Source: Rhodopseudomonas palustris
GTDB lineage: Bacteria; Pseudomonadota; Alphaproteobacteria; Rhizobiales; Xanthobacteraceae
Direction: 5' to 3'
DNA: 64,000 nt
Assembly (NCBI GenBank): GCA_016215605.1
Contig: JACRJB010000048.1
Coordinates: forward strand, 1-64,000
Shown here: one piece after another, positions 30,894 to 41,829 of the stretch
Numbering within the stretch: the stretch's first letter is position 1
How the letters are laid out: the number at the start of each line of letters is the position of its first letter
Notes under the pieces: generated by a model
The model's input: the letters and a program-made list of their open reading frames with translations, nothing else
The model's database searches: none
Told to the model about the DNA's origin: nothing
Made by a program: the position numbers and the translations under genes

Positions 30894-32201
30894 ATGAGGC
30901 AGTTTTTCACGTCGCTGTTCGGGCAGGTGGTCGCTGCCCTCGTGCTTGGTGTCGTCATCGGCGCGCTCTGGCCGGATCTCGGCGTGGCGCTCAAACCGCT
31001 CGGCGACCTGTTCATCAAGCTGATCAAATTCGCGATCGCGCCGCTGGTGTTCGGCGTCGTGGTGCACGGCATCGTCGGCGCCGGCGACCTGAAGAAGGTC
31101 GGCCGGGTAGGCCTCAAATCGCTGATCTATTTTGAGGCGGTGACGACCATCGCACTCGCGCTCGGCATCGCGCTGGCCTACCTGTTCCAGCCCGGCGCCG
31201 GCATGAACGTCAACACCGCGACGCTCGATGGCGCGGCGCTCGCCGGCTACACCAGCCACGTCAAGGAAGTCACCACCTTCACCGATTTCCTGATGCGCCT
31301 GGTCCCGACCACGTTCGTCGACGCCTTCGCCAAAGGCGACGTGCTGCAAGTGCTGATCATCGCCATCCTGTTCGGCGCCGGGCTGTCGATGCTCGGCGAG
31401 CGCGGCCGGCCGCTGGCCGACAGCATCGGGCGGATCACCGAGGTGCTGTTCAAGATCATCGGCATCATCGTCAGGCTGGCGCCGCTCGGCGTGCTCGGCG
31501 CGGTGGCGTTCACGGTCGGCAAATACGGCGTCGGTTCGCTCAAGCAACTCGGCCTGCTGGTGGCGCTGTTCTACGTCGGCGTCGCGCTGTTCGTGTTCGT
31601 GATCCTCGGCGGCATCATGCGGCTGGCCGGCTTCAGCCTGATCAAGCTGCTGGCCTATCTGCGCGAGGAGCTGATGGTGGTGGCCGGCACCGCGTCGTCC
31701 GACAGCGTGCTGCCGCAGGTGATGCGCAAGCTGGAGCGGCTCGGCATCAAGGACTCCACCGTCGGCCTGGTGATCCCGACCGGCTACTCGTTCAATCTCG
31801 ACGCCTTCTCGCTGTATCTGACGCTGGCGACGGTGTTCATCGCCCAGGCCACCAATACGCCGCTGTCGTTCGGCCACCTGCTGATCATCCTCGGCATCGC
31901 GCTGCTGACCTCGAAGGGCGCCCACGGCGTACCCGGATCGGCGATCGTGGTGCTGGCCGCGACGCTGTCGGCGGTGCCGGATATTCCGCTGATCGGCCTG
32001 GTGCTGGTGCTGTCGGTCGACTGGTTCGTCGGCATCGCGCGTGCGCTCGGCAATCTGGTCGGCAATTGCGTGGCCACCGTGGTGATCGCTGCCTGGGAGG
32101 GGGATATCGACCGGGCGCAGGCGCACCGTGTGCTGAACGGCGAGGTCACGACCGACACCGCCGCGATCCTCGATGCGCCGGTCGCCGAAGCCTCCGCCTG
32201 A
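30894..32201 (+). CDS. DctA-family dicarboxylate/cation symporter
   Basis: A 435-aa secondary transporter of the DAACS family. It begins LFGQVVAALVLGVVIGALWP and carries the re-entrant-loop serines AGTASSDSVLP and the diagnostic VGLVIPTGYSFNLDAFSLYL with FIAQATNTPL. About eight transmembrane helices and two hairpins are expected. DctA proteins take up C4-dicarboxylates with sodium or protons. Here it stands before two ureide genes and diverges from a LysR gene, so a ureide carboxylate such as allantoate or ureidoglycolate is a possible substrate (inference). Confidence 0.93.
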   Translation: MRQFFTSLFGQVVAALVLGVVIGALWPDLGVALKPLGDLFIKLIKFAIAPLVFGVVVHGIVGAGDLKKVGRVGLKSLIYFEAVTTIALALGIALAYLFQPGAGMNVNTATLDGAALAGYTSHVKEVTTFTDFLMRLVPTTFVDAFAKGDVLQVLIIAILFGAGLSMLGERGRPLADSIGRITEVLFKIIGIIVRLAPLGVLGAVAFTVGKYGVGSLKQLGLLVALFYVGVALFVFVILGGIMRLAGFSLIKLLAYLREELMVVAGTASSDSVLPQVMRKLERLGIKDSTVGLVIPTGYSFNLDAFSLYLTLATVFIAQATNTPLSFGHLLIILGIALLTSKGAHGVPGSAIVVLAATLSAVPDIPLIGLVLVLSVDWFVGIARALGNLVGNCVATVVIAAWEGDIDRAQAHRVLNGEVTTDTAAILDAPVAEASA

Positions 32202-32240
32202 GCGCACGGCCTGATAACAACACACGCAGGGAGAGCCGCG

Positions 32241-33080
32241 ATGAACGCCCCGATTTACAATCCGCCCTGCGGCGGGCTGCCGCCCCAGACCACGCTGCAC
32301 ACCGGCCGCGCGGTGTTCACCGAGGCCTATGCGGTGATCCCGCACGGCGTGATGAGCGACATCGTCACCAGCCTGCTGCCGGGCTGGACCGGTACCCGCG
32401 CCTGGATTCTGGCTCGGCCGCTGTCCGGCTTCGCCGAGACGTTCACGCAATATCTGATGGAAGTCGCGCCCGGCGGCGGCAGCGACAGCCCCGAGCCCGA
32501 TCCACAGGCCGAGGGCGTGCTGTTCCTGGTCGGCGGCGGCGCTACGCTGCACCTCGGCGGCCAGACCCACGCGCTGCGCCCCGGCAGCTACGCCTATCTG
32601 CCGCCGGGCGCCGGCTGGAGCCTGCACAACCGCGGCAGCGAACCAGCGCGCTTTCACTGGATCCGCAAGGCCTATGAGTTCGCGCGCGGCTTCGACACGC
32701 CGGACGCTTTCGTCACCCACGATTCCGAGATCGAGCCGGCGGCCATGACCGGCACGAGCGGCGCCTGGGCGACGACGCGCTTCGTCTCGCCGGAGGATCT
32801 GCGCCACGACATGCACGTCAACATCGTCACGCTGCAGCCCGGCGCCTCGATCCCGTTCGAGGAAACCCACGTGATGGAGCACGGGCTGTTCGTGCTGGAA
32901 GGCAAGGCGGTGTATCGGCTCAACCGCGACTGGGTCGAGGTCGAGGCCGGCGACTTCATGTGGCTGCGGGCGTTCTGCCCGCAGGCCTGCTACGCCGGCG
33001 GCCCGGGCCGCTTCCGCTATCTGCTGTACAAGGACGTCAACCGGCATCCGGCGCTCGGTCGCCGCTGGTTCGGCCGATGA
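32241..33080 (+). CDS. allE: (S)-ureidoglycine aminohydrolase (bicupin)
   Basis: This enzyme releases ammonia from (S)-ureidoglycine to give (S)-ureidoglycolate in allantoin breakdown. The 279-aa protein is a double cupin. The N-terminal cupin contains EGVLFLVGGGATLHLGG and LPPGAGWSLHN. The C-terminal cupin carries the metal site as FEETHVMEHGLFVLEGKAVY with YLLYKDVNRHP at the end. It follows the symporter by 39 bases and overlaps the next gene by four bases. Confidence 0.88.
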   Translation: MNAPIYNPPCGGLPPQTTLHTGRAVFTEAYAVIPHGVMSDIVTSLLPGWTGTRAWILARPLSGFAETFTQYLMEVAPGGGSDSPEPDPQAEGVLFLVGGGATLHLGGQTHALRPGSYAYLPPGAGWSLHNRGSEPARFHWIRKAYEFARGFDTPDAFVTHDSEIEPAAMTGTSGAWATTRFVSPEDLRHDMHVNIVTLQPGASIPFEETHVMEHGLFVLEGKAVYRLNRDWVEVEAGDFMWLRAFCPQACYAGGPGRFRYLLYKDVNRHPALGRRWFGR

Positions 33081-33580
33081 CCGAACGCATCATCACCGCG
33101 CAACCGCTGACCGCCGCGGCCTTCGCACCGTTTGGCACGCTGATCGACACCATGCAGGTCGCCCCGCGGCCGATGAATGCCGGCATGGCGAGGCGCTTCC
33201 ACGACCTCGCGGCGATTGAGGTCACCGGCGAGGACGCGCGGGTGGTGGTTGGGCTGGTGCAAGCGCAGCCCTATCCGCTGCCGCTGCGGCTCAATCTGGT
33301 CGAGCGCCATCCGCTCGGAGCCCAGGCCTTCGTGCCGCTGAACGCCGCGCCGTTTCTGGTGATGGTCTGCCCGGACGAAGCCGGCAGCCCTGGCATTCCG
33401 CAGGCCTTCGTCACCGCCCCGCACCAGGGCGTCTGCTACGCGCCGAACATCTGGCACGGCGTTCTGACGCCATTCGGCGCCGCGCAGGATTTCGTGGTAA
33501 TCGACCGCGGCGGGCCCGGTCTCAATCTGGAAGAGCACCTGTTCGAGGCGCCGTGGACGGTGCATTTGCCAGAGCGCTGA
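33077..33580 (+). CDS. allA: Ureidoglycolate lyase
   Basis: AllA splits ureidoglycolate into glyoxylate and urea. It is 167 aa, with the family features FAPFGTLID near the start, ERHPLGAQAFVPL, FLVMVCPDE, VCYAPNIWHGVL and a C-terminal VIDRGG. The ATG at 33077 overlaps the allE stop (ATGA), so the two are coupled. Its product glyoxylate could feed the central metabolism encoded to the left. Confidence 0.93.
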   Translation: MTERIITAQPLTAAAFAPFGTLIDTMQVAPRPMNAGMARRFHDLAAIEVTGEDARVVVGLVQAQPYPLPLRLNLVERHPLGAQAFVPLNAAPFLVMVCPDEAGSPGIPQAFVTAPHQGVCYAPNIWHGVLTPFGAAQDFVVIDRGGPGLNLEEHLFEAPWTVHLPER

Positions 33581-33624
33581 TAGCCCATCGGTCGGCAAGA
33601 CGCGGCCGCCTTTGAGGACGTAGC

Positions 33625-34254
33625 CTACGGCCGTTCAAAGGTGATGCTGTACCCAAAGACATTGCCGATGGAGCGCATCTCCCGAAATCCCGCAGCCGAA
33701 ACCTGGTCTCGGACCCGCCGGCGCGAGACGTAGTGCGGATCGAAGATGCTCTCGGCGACCAGCAGACGGCCGCGGGACCGCAGCATGCGAAACACCGATG
33801 GGAAGATGTCGGCCCCGTCCGGAATCTCGCCGAGCGCCATCACCATCACCGCCGCGTCGAACGAGCCCGACGGGATGGTCGCGTTCCGAACGTCTGACCG
33901 GAGCGGGCGGATATTCGTCAGAGCTTCGACTTCGGCCCTGGCGGCGACTTTCGCCAGCATGCCGTCCTGAACATCCAGCGCGGTCACCTGGCCATCGGCC
34001 CCAACCGCCTGCGCCATCGGGATCGTCACCCGTCCGGGTCCACAACCGATGTCGATCGCGCGCTCCCCGGACAGCAACTGCAATTGCGCGATCACCTGCT
34101 CGGATCGCGTGGCGCGGGCAAGCGGGTTTTCCATCTCTACCAGCCAGGCGATCTCCGACGGACACGGCAACACTGTCCGCCTGGACGCGATGCGCCAGCC
34201 GACCCAGAGGGCCGGCAGCAGGAGGAGAAGGAGGAGAACAAGCAAGCCCGACAT
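33625..34254 (-). CDS. Membrane-anchored class I SAM methyltransferase
   Basis: A 209-aa protein. An N-terminal Leu-rich transmembrane segment (about residues 3-20) is followed by a methyltransferase fold: AIDIGCGPGRVTIPMA for SAM binding, VTALDVQDGML for the acidic loop, FDAAVMVMALGEI for motif IV. It ends with RSIGNVFGYSITFERP. The start could be either of two adjacent ATGs. The substrate is unknown; phospholipid or quinone methylation is possible. Confidence 0.82.
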   Translation of the reverse strand: MSGLLVLLLLLLLPALWVGWRIASRRTVLPCPSEIAWLVEMENPLARATRSEQVIAQLQLLSGERAIDIGCGPGRVTIPMAQAVGADGQVTALDVQDGMLAKVAARAEVEALTNIRPLRSDVRNATIPSGSFDAAVMVMALGEIPDGADIFPSVFRMLRSRGRLLVAESIFDPHYVSRRRVRDQVSAAGFREMRSIGNVFGYSITFERP

Positions 34255-34371
34255 CACCGATCCGTTCGTATGCGATACGAACGCAGCAGTGCAGCCTGTC
34301 GCAGGCGCTGTAAAGCCGGCTCGAAAGCGGCGCCGCGCGATCGAGACGCCGCGCCTTTTGCCGCGGCTCGA

Positions 34372-34929
34372 TTATGGATCCAGCTCGGTGTCCCAGTACA
34401 AGTAATCGAGCCAGCTCTCGTGCAGGTAGTTCGGCGGAAACAGCCGTCCGTTGCGGTGCAGCTGATGCACCGTCGGCGCGAACGGAGTCTGGCGCGGGAA
34501 CATCTTGGCCTGGGCGGTCGTCAGATTGCCCTTGCGCAGATTGCACGGCGAGCAGGCCGCGACGACGTTTTCCCAGGTGGTCTGGCCGCCCTTGGAGCGC
34601 GGGATGATATGATCGAAGGTCAGATCTTCCGGTGCGCCGCAATATTGGCAGGAGAACCGATCGCGCAGGAAGACGTTGAACCGGGTGAAGGCCGGATGGG
34701 TGGTCGGCTTCACGAAGGATTTCAGCGACACGACGCTCGGCAGCTGAATCTCGAGATTCGGACTGTGGATCGCGCGATCGTAATGCGCCACGATGTTGAC
34801 GCGATCGAGAAACACCGCCTTGATCGCGTCCTGCCACGACCATAGCGATAGCGGATAGTAGCTGAGCGGCCGGAAGTCCGCGTTCAACACCAGCACCGGC
34901 CAACCGCCTTGCGAGACATGCGCGTTCAA
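34372..34929 (-). CDS. HNH endonuclease, TTG start
   Basis: A 185-aa HNH nuclease family protein. The zinc-binding and catalytic core is CQYCG, then LTFDHIIPRSKGG and NVVAACSPCNLRKGN, with all four cysteines present. The start is best placed at TTG 34929 (LNAHVSQGGWPVLVLNADF) because GGAG lies six bases upstream and homologues begin at this asparagine. No ATG is available near. This HNH family is common in alphaproteobacteria as a single gene; its biological target is unknown. Confidence 0.88.
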   Translation of the reverse strand: MNAHVSQGGWPVLVLNADFRPLSYYPLSLWSWQDAIKAVFLDRVNIVAHYDRAIHSPNLEIQLPSVVSLKSFVKPTTHPAFTRFNVFLRDRFSCQYCGAPEDLTFDHIIPRSKGGQTTWENVVAACSPCNLRKGNLTTAQAKMFPRQTPFAPTVHQLHRNGRLFPPNYLHESWLDYLYWDTELDP

Positions 34930-35216
34930 GAAACGCTCCTGACCCCCGTCCGATCGACGCTGCGAAGCAGCATGCGAAAGGGATACTACAGCCAGCGTGA
35001 CGCCGTTGTGAAGGGCGACGGCAGAGCGGGAGCGATTTGCGGCCCGGGAATTCCGTCCAAATTCGGCGCGCCCGAGAGAATGGGCATTCCGGAACAGGCG
35101 CAACCGGAGGTGATTGTTCCATATTTACCGGCCGCGTTGACGACCGCGTGATCCGCAGATCAGATGACGCGCAAAGCGACTTTCATCCGACCCTGACCCA
35201 AGCCAGGAGACGTTTC

Positions 35217-36215
<999 letters not shown>

Positions 36216-36245
36216 GGCGGGGGACTACGCACCGGCCTCTCCACT

Positions 36246-36400
36246 CGTCATTCCGGGATGCGCGCCCTTGCGCGCAGGCCCGGAATCTATACGCCCCGTG
36301 CCCGGGTTCGGGCACAGCGTTGCATACTTCGTGATTGATCACTGACGTCGGTGATTATGGATTCCGGGTTCGCTCGCTTCGCGAGCGCCCCGGAATGACG
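36246..36400. repeat. Dispersed palindromic repeat, family C
   Basis: The outer arms CGTCATTCCGGG and CCCCGGAATGACG bracket inner hairpins (GCGCGCCCTTGCGCGC and CGCTCGCTTCGCGAGCG). It occupies most of the gap between convergent cysK and glgA. Confidence 0.8.
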
Positions 36401-36409
36401 AACTTGGTG

Positions 36410-37858
36410 TCACGCGTCCACCAGCTCGCGGTACAGCTTCGCGTAGTGCTGCGCCGGGTTCTTCCACGACACGTCGGTGGTCATGCCGTTGATCTGCAGA
36501 TTGCGCCAGGTCGGTTGGTCGGCGTAGAGCGCGCGGGTCTTGGTCAGCGCCTTGGCCAGCATCTCGGCCGTCACCGGCGAGAACTGCACGCCGGTCGCCA
36601 CCCCGGTGGCGATCGCCATCTCGTTGGCGTCGACCACCGTGTCGGCGAGGCCGCCGACACGCGCCACCACCGGCACCGCGCCGTAGCGCAGCGCGCAGAG
36701 CTGGGTCAGGCCGCAGGGCTCGAACCGCGACGGCACCAGCAGCGCATCTGCACCGGCCTGGATCTGATGCGCCAGCGCTTCGTCGTAACCGATCACCGTG
36801 CCGATCTGCCCGGGATATTTCAGCGCCGCGGTGCGGAAGCCCTCTTCCAATGGCGCGTCGCCGGAGCCGAGCAGCGCGAGTTGCGCGCCTTCGGCCAGCA
36901 TCCCCGGCAGCACCTCGAGCAGCATGTCGAGGCCCTTCTGCCAGGACAGCCGGCTGATCACGCCGTACAGCAGGGTATTGGGCTCGTTGCGGAGGCCGAA
37001 CCGGGCCTGCAGCGCCTGCTTGTTGCGGCCGCGGGCGCCGATCGTTTCGACATCATAGGTCGCCGGGATCAGCTCGTCGGCCGACGGGTCCCACACTTTG
37101 GTGTCGATGCCGTTGAGGATGCCGCTGAGCCGGCCGGCGCGCAGCCGCAGCAGGCCCTCGAGCCCCATGCCGGCTTCGGAGCCCTGAATCTCCAGCGCGT
37201 AGCTCGGGGACACCGTGGTGATGCGGTCGGCGAGCTGCAGCCCGGCCTTCAGGTAGCCGATCCCGCCATAATACTCGACGCCGTCGAGGCTGAAGGCCGC
37301 CTTTGGCAGGCCGATCTGTTCGAGCAGCTCGTAGGGAAACTGCCCCTGATAAGCGAGATTGTGAATGGTGAAGACGCATTTCGGCCCGGGCCGCCCGCTG
37401 TAGCGCAGATAGGCCGGCACCAGGCCGGTCTGCCAGTCGTGGGCGTGCAGGATGTCCGGCGCATAGGCGGGCAACAGACCCTGCCCGATCCAGGCGCCGG
37501 CCTGCGCCAGCGCGGCGAAGCGCAACGCGTTGTCGGGCCAGTCCTTGGCGTCCGGGCCGACGTAGGGATTGCCGGGGCGGACATAGAGGTGCGGCGCGTC
37601 GAGCACCAAAAGATCGAGCTCGTCGCAGCGCGCCGCCAGCAGCCGCGCGCTGCCGCCGAAGAAATCGGCAAAGCTGTGAACCTGTTGCGGGTCCTCGATG
37701 CCGCCCAGCACCGCGGGATAGCCCGGCACCAGCGACCGCATGGCAATGCCGTGGGCCTTCAATGCGGTCGGCAGCGCGCCCGTGACGTCGGCGAGACCAC
37801 CGGTCTTGATCAGCGGGAAGATTTCCGACGCGATCGAGAGCGCCGTCAGCGAGGTCAT
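36410..37858 (-). CDS. glgA: Glycogen synthase (ADP-glucose type)
   Basis: GlgA extends glycogen from ADP-glucose. It is a 482-aa GT5 enzyme. The N-terminal motif [13 protein letters not shown] binds ADP-glucose. Others are [14 protein letters not shown], the GT-B C-domain [17 protein letters not shown], and [12 protein letters not shown]. It overlaps glgC by four bases (ATGA), a coupled pair for glycogen synthesis. Confidence 0.96.
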   Translation of the reverse strand: MTSLTALSIASEIFPLIKTGGLADVTGALPTALKAHGIAMRSLVPGYPAVLGGIEDPQQVHSFADFFGGSARLLAARCDELDLLVLDAPHLYVRPGNPYVGPDAKDWPDNALRFAALAQAGAWIGQGLLPAYAPDILHAHDWQTGLVPAYLRYSGRPGPKCVFTIHNLAYQGQFPYELLEQIGLPKAAFSLDGVEYYGGIGYLKAGLQLADRITTVSPSYALEIQGSEAGMGLEGLLRLRAGRLSGILNGIDTKVWDPSADELIPATYDVETIGARGRNKQALQARFGLRNEPNTLLYGVISRLSWQKGLDMLLEVLPGMLAEGAQLALLGSGDAPLEEGFRTAALKYPGQIGTVIGYDEALAHQIQAGADALLVPSRFEPCGLTQLCALRYGAVPVVARVGGLADTVVDANEMAIATGVATGVQFSPVTAEMLAKALTKTRALYADQPTWRNLQINGMTTDVSWKNPAQHYAKLYRELVDA

Positions 37859-39117
37859 GAGCGAAGCCTGTCGATCATCGGTTGGGTGATCAGGCAGGTG
37901 CCGTTCTCGGACCGCCTGAACCGCTGGGCGTCGAACTCGGGATCCTCACCGACCACCAGGCCGTCCGGAATCCGCACCTGGGCGTCGACCACCACGTTCT
38001 TCAGCCGGCACGACCGCGCGATATCCGCATAAGGCAGGATCACCGCGCCCTCGACATGCGAATAGGAATGCACGCGGACGCCGGTGAACAGCAACGTATG
38101 CCGCAGCGACGCGCCGGAGACGATGCAGCCACCCGACACCAGCGACGACACCGCCTCGCCGCGGCGGCCGTCCTTGTCGTGAACGAATTTGGCCGGCGGG
38201 GTGATCTCGCCATAGGTCCAGATCGGCCATTCGCGATCGTACAGATCGAGCTGCGGGACGATGTCGGTGAGATCGATATTGGCGGCCCAATAGGCATCGA
38301 CGGTGCCGACGTCGCGCCAGTAGCTGGTGTCCTCGGCGTGCGAACGGCGGCAGGATTTGTCGAAATGATGCGCCACCGCTTTGCCGTGCTTGACGATGTA
38401 GGGGATGATGTCCTTGCCGAAATCGTGCGACGAGTCCGGATTGGCGGCGTCGCGATGCAATTCCTCGATCAGGAATTTGGTGTCGAAGACATAGATGCCC
38501 ATGCTGACCAGCGACTTGTCGGACTTGCCGGGCATCGCTGGCGGATCGGCGGGCTTTTCCAGAAACGAGCCGATCACGTCCTTGTCGTCGACATGCATGA
38601 CGCCGAACGCGCTCGCCTCGCTGCGCGCGACTTCAAGGCAGCCGACGGTGACGTCGGCGCCCTGCTCGACGTGCTGCTGCAGCATCTTTTCGTAGTCCAT
38701 CTTGTAGACGTGATCGCCCGCCAGCAGGACGATGAACTTCGGATCATAGCTCTCGATAATGTCGATGTTCTGATAGACGGCGTCGGCAGTGCCTCGGTAC
38801 CACATGTCGTCGGAGACGCGCTGGCTCGCAGGCAGGATGTCGAAGCTCTCGTTGCGCTCCGGGCGGAAGAAGTTCCAGCCACGCTGCAAATGCCGGATCA
38901 GGCTGTGCGCCTTGTACTGCGTCGCCACCGCGATACGGCGGATGCCGGAATTCAGCGCATTGGACAGGGCGAAATCGATGATGCGGGATTTGCCGCCGAA
39001 ATACACCGCCGGCTTGGCGCGGCGGTCAGTCAGCTCCATCAACCGGCTTCCGCGCCCTCCCGCCAGCACATAGGCCATGGCGTGTCGGGCGAGCGGAGCG
39101 GTAACACCTTGACTCAT
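37855..39117 (-). CDS. glgC: Glucose-1-phosphate adenylyltransferase
   Basis: GlgC makes ADP-glucose, the committed step of glycogen synthesis, and is usually allosterically controlled. It is 420 aa from ATG 39117 ([19 protein letters not shown]). Conserved are the nucleotide loop [46 protein letters not shown] and the glucose-binding FLEKP. A C-terminal left-handed beta helix follows. The open frame extends to 39150 without support. Confidence 0.96.
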   Translation of the reverse strand: MSQGVTAPLARHAMAYVLAGGRGSRLMELTDRRAKPAVYFGGKSRIIDFALSNALNSGIRRIAVATQYKAHSLIRHLQRGWNFFRPERNESFDILPASQRVSDDMWYRGTADAVYQNIDIIESYDPKFIVLLAGDHVYKMDYEKMLQQHVEQGADVTVGCLEVARSEASAFGVMHVDDKDVIGSFLEKPADPPAMPGKSDKSLVSMGIYVFDTKFLIEELHRDAANPDSSHDFGKDIIPYIVKHGKAVAHHFDKSCRRSHAEDTSYWRDVGTVDAYWAANIDLTDIVPQLDLYDREWPIWTYGEITPPAKFVHDKDGRRGEAVSSLVSGGCIVSGASLRHTLLFTGVRVHSYSHVEGAVILPYADIARSCRLKNVVVDAQVRIPDGLVVGEDPEFDAQRFRRSENGTCLITQPMIDRLRS

Positions 39118-39397
39118 GAAGCCTCTCATTGTGCCGTCGGGGACGGTCATTCCGATTCAGTCGATACGCCGCATCCACACGGCCGTTGCAAGCCGCGCCG
39201 TCTCGCATCGCCGCAGTGTGGCGGAGGCCATGAGGCCTTGCAATGGTGCGACACGGAAGCCGGCGCGGCGAAATGACGTTGCATTGCCGAGTAGCCCAAA
39301 TTGCATGTCATGAATTGCGATGCCGCAAAGACGAACCTTGAATCGCTCGACGCACCGATTTGACAAGAAGGGTCGCCGGCATGCTGCGGGCCGTCAC

Positions 39398-41713
39398 TCA
39401 GGCCCGGATCCGGACCGGCACCGACTTGTTGGCCGGGGTTTTGGATTGCTGGTCATGATGCGTCAGCGCGATCAGCGGATTCATCTCCGGATAATAGCCG
39501 CCGAGACAGCCGTCCGGCAGCCGGAACGGCGTCACCTTCAGGGGCCCGACCTCGCGATGGATGCCGTCGCCCGCATCGCTCTCCAGCCAGACCATCTGGC
39601 CGTCGCGAAGCCCCTGACGGGCGATATCGTCGGGATTGATCAGCAGCACGTCGCGCCGTCCCTCGATGCCCCTTAGCCGGTCGCTCATGCCGTAGATCGT
39701 GGTGTTGAACTGGTCGTTCGAGCGCATCGTCAGCAACCGATAGCGTCCCGGCGCATCGTCGAAGCCGATCGACCTCAGCATGTCGGGCGCGGTGAACTCG
39801 GCCTTGCCGCTGTCCGTTTTCCAGATCCGCCCGCGTGCGGCATTGCCCTTGTAGAACCCGCCGGGCGTGAACATCCGGGCGTTGAAATCGCCGAACATCT
39901 CGGGATAGCTCTGTTCGATCAGGTCGCGCACCAGGCCGTAGTCGCCGACCCAGTCGTCCCATTTCACTTTCGGATTCGACGGGAGCGTCGCTTTGGCGAT
40001 GCCGGCGATGATCGCCAGCTCCGACTTGAGGTGTTCGCTGGCGGGCTGCCGCAAACCGATCGAACCCTGGATGCAGCTGAACGTATCCTCCATCGTCACC
40101 GCCTGCGGCCCCGACGCCTGGATGTCCTGCTCGGTGCGGCCGAGGCACGGCAGCAGATAGGCGGCCTGGCCGTTGACCAGATGGCTGCGGTTCAGCTTGG
40201 TGGCGATCTGCACAGTGAGCTGCATCCGCGACCAGGCTTTCTCCAGCACATCCCGATCCGGAATGGCGCGGACGAAGTTGCCGCCGAGGCCGATGAACGC
40301 CTTGACCTTGCCTTCGAGCAGGCCGTGGCAGGCCTCGACGGTGTTCATGCCCTTGTCACGCGGCGGGTCGAAACCAAACTGCTCGGCCATCTTGTGGAGC
40401 GGCACCAGCTCGGGCTTTTCGGAGATGCCGACGGTGCGCTGGCCCTGGACGTTGGAATGGCCGCGGACCGGCGAAATGCCGGTGCCGTCGCGGCCGATAT
40501 TGCCCTTGAGCAGCAACAGATTGAGCAACATCGCGATGTTTTCGAAGCCGTGGACGTGCTGGGTCAGCCCCATGCCGTAGACGCCGATGACCCGCTCGGC
40601 CTCGACATAGACCTGCGCGGCCCCCTCGATCGCGGCACGGGTCAGCCCCGACTCCGCTTCGATCCGCTTCCAGGGCGTGCCGCGAACCATGGTTTCGAAT
40701 TCGGCGAGCCCGTGCGTGTGCGCGGCGAGGAAGTCGACGTCGAGCACCCGCTTGCCCCCGCTCGCCTTGGCCGCATCGTCCGCTGCGAACACGTGCTTGC
40801 ACATGCCGAGCAGCGCGGCGATGTCGCCTCCGACCTTGAGCTGGTGATACTGGCTGCTGATCGCCGTCTCCTTGCCGGTCAGCATCTGGGTCGGGCTCTG
40901 CGGATTGACGAAGCTCTCCAGCGCCCGCTCGCGCACCGGATTGAAGGTCACGATCTTGGCGCCGCGCTGGACGGCCTCCTGCAGCGGATGCAGGAAACGG
41001 GGGCTGTTGGTGCCGGGATTTTGGCCGAAGAAGAACATCGCGTCGCATTTCGCCAGATCGTCGAACACCACAGTGCCGACGCCGACGCCGATCAGCTTCT
41101 TCAGCGCCACCGACGTGGTCTCGTGGCACATGTTGGAGCTGTCGGGCAGATTGTTGTGGCCGTACAGCCGCGCGAACAGCGCGTAGAGATAGGATGTCTC
41201 GAGGCTGGCGCGGCCGGAGGCGTAGAAGATCGTCGATTTCGGATCGAGCGAGCGCAGGTGCTCGCCGATCGCCTGAAACGCCTCGTCCCACGCGCACGGC
41301 ACGTAGTGGTCGGTCGCCGAATCGTAACGCATCGGCTCGGTCAGCCGGCCCTGCATTTCGAGGTCGTAATCGCTCCAGCCGCGTAGCTCGGTGACGCTGT
41401 GCTCGGCGAAGAACTCCGGCGTGCAGCGCTTGCTGGTCAGCTCCCACAGCGTCGCCTTGGCGCCGTTCTCGCAGAATTCGAAGGTGTGATGGTCGGCCGG
41501 CTTCGCCCACGAACACGACACGCACATGAAGCCCTTCGGCTTGTTCTGGCGCATCAGCGTTTCGATCACCGTCGGCGTATTCCATTCCTTGCCGAAGATG
41601 CTGGCAATGCCCTGCAGCGAGCCCCAGCCGCCGGCCGGCCCGTCATATTCGACGGTCTGATCGGCGTGTTCGGGAAGGTCGGCTTCGCGAAGTGGGGTGT
41701 CGTCCTGGGCCAT
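39398..41713 (-). CDS. FdhF/YdeP-family molybdopterin oxidoreductase
   Basis: A 771-aa molybdoenzyme of the formate-dehydrogenase-H/YdeP type. Only a CVSC pair (C64, C67) is seen in place of the usual four-cysteine iron-sulfur motif at the N-terminus. The position equivalent to the selenocysteine of FdhF is C196 in SSNMCHETTSVAL. Later motifs include GQNPGTNSPRFLHPL, HVHGFENIAMLLNLLLLKGNIG and RSNDQFNTTIYG. YdeP is linked to acid resistance in E. coli; here the substrate is unknown. The start ATG 41713 avoids the overlap of the long frame with pfkB. Confidence 0.88.
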   Translation of the reverse strand: MAQDDTPLREADLPEHADQTVEYDGPAGGWGSLQGIASIFGKEWNTPTVIETLMRQNKPKGFMCVSCSWAKPADHHTFEFCENGAKATLWELTSKRCTPEFFAEHSVTELRGWSDYDLEMQGRLTEPMRYDSATDHYVPCAWDEAFQAIGEHLRSLDPKSTIFYASGRASLETSYLYALFARLYGHNNLPDSSNMCHETTSVALKKLIGVGVGTVVFDDLAKCDAMFFFGQNPGTNSPRFLHPLQEAVQRGAKIVTFNPVRERALESFVNPQSPTQMLTGKETAISSQYHQLKVGGDIAALLGMCKHVFAADDAAKASGGKRVLDVDFLAAHTHGLAEFETMVRGTPWKRIEAESGLTRAAIEGAAQVYVEAERVIGVYGMGLTQHVHGFENIAMLLNLLLLKGNIGRDGTGISPVRGHSNVQGQRTVGISEKPELVPLHKMAEQFGFDPPRDKGMNTVEACHGLLEGKVKAFIGLGGNFVRAIPDRDVLEKAWSRMQLTVQIATKLNRSHLVNGQAAYLLPCLGRTEQDIQASGPQAVTMEDTFSCIQGSIGLRQPASEHLKSELAIIAGIAKATLPSNPKVKWDDWVGDYGLVRDLIEQSYPEMFGDFNARMFTPGGFYKGNAARGRIWKTDSGKAEFTAPDMLRSIGFDDAPGRYRLLTMRSNDQFNTTIYGMSDRLRGIEGRRDVLLINPDDIARQGLRDGQMVWLESDAGDGIHREVGPLKVTPFRLPDGCLGGYYPEMNPLIALTHHDQQSKTPANKSVPVRIRA

Positions 41714-41829
41714 GCGGTGCTCCTGGCAACGCACAGCGCGGCGTTGCCGAGGCACAACCGGCGGTTCCTGCAACAGTTCCGGCCTGGCCGCCGCCGCTCC
41801 GCGCAATGTGAGGATTCGCGCGGGCGAAT

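Noticed and set aside
30813-33047. 744-codon minus-strand frame across the symporter and allE
   Set aside because: It covers two well-recognised plus-strand genes and reads as low-complexity Gln/Arg/His/Asp sequence.
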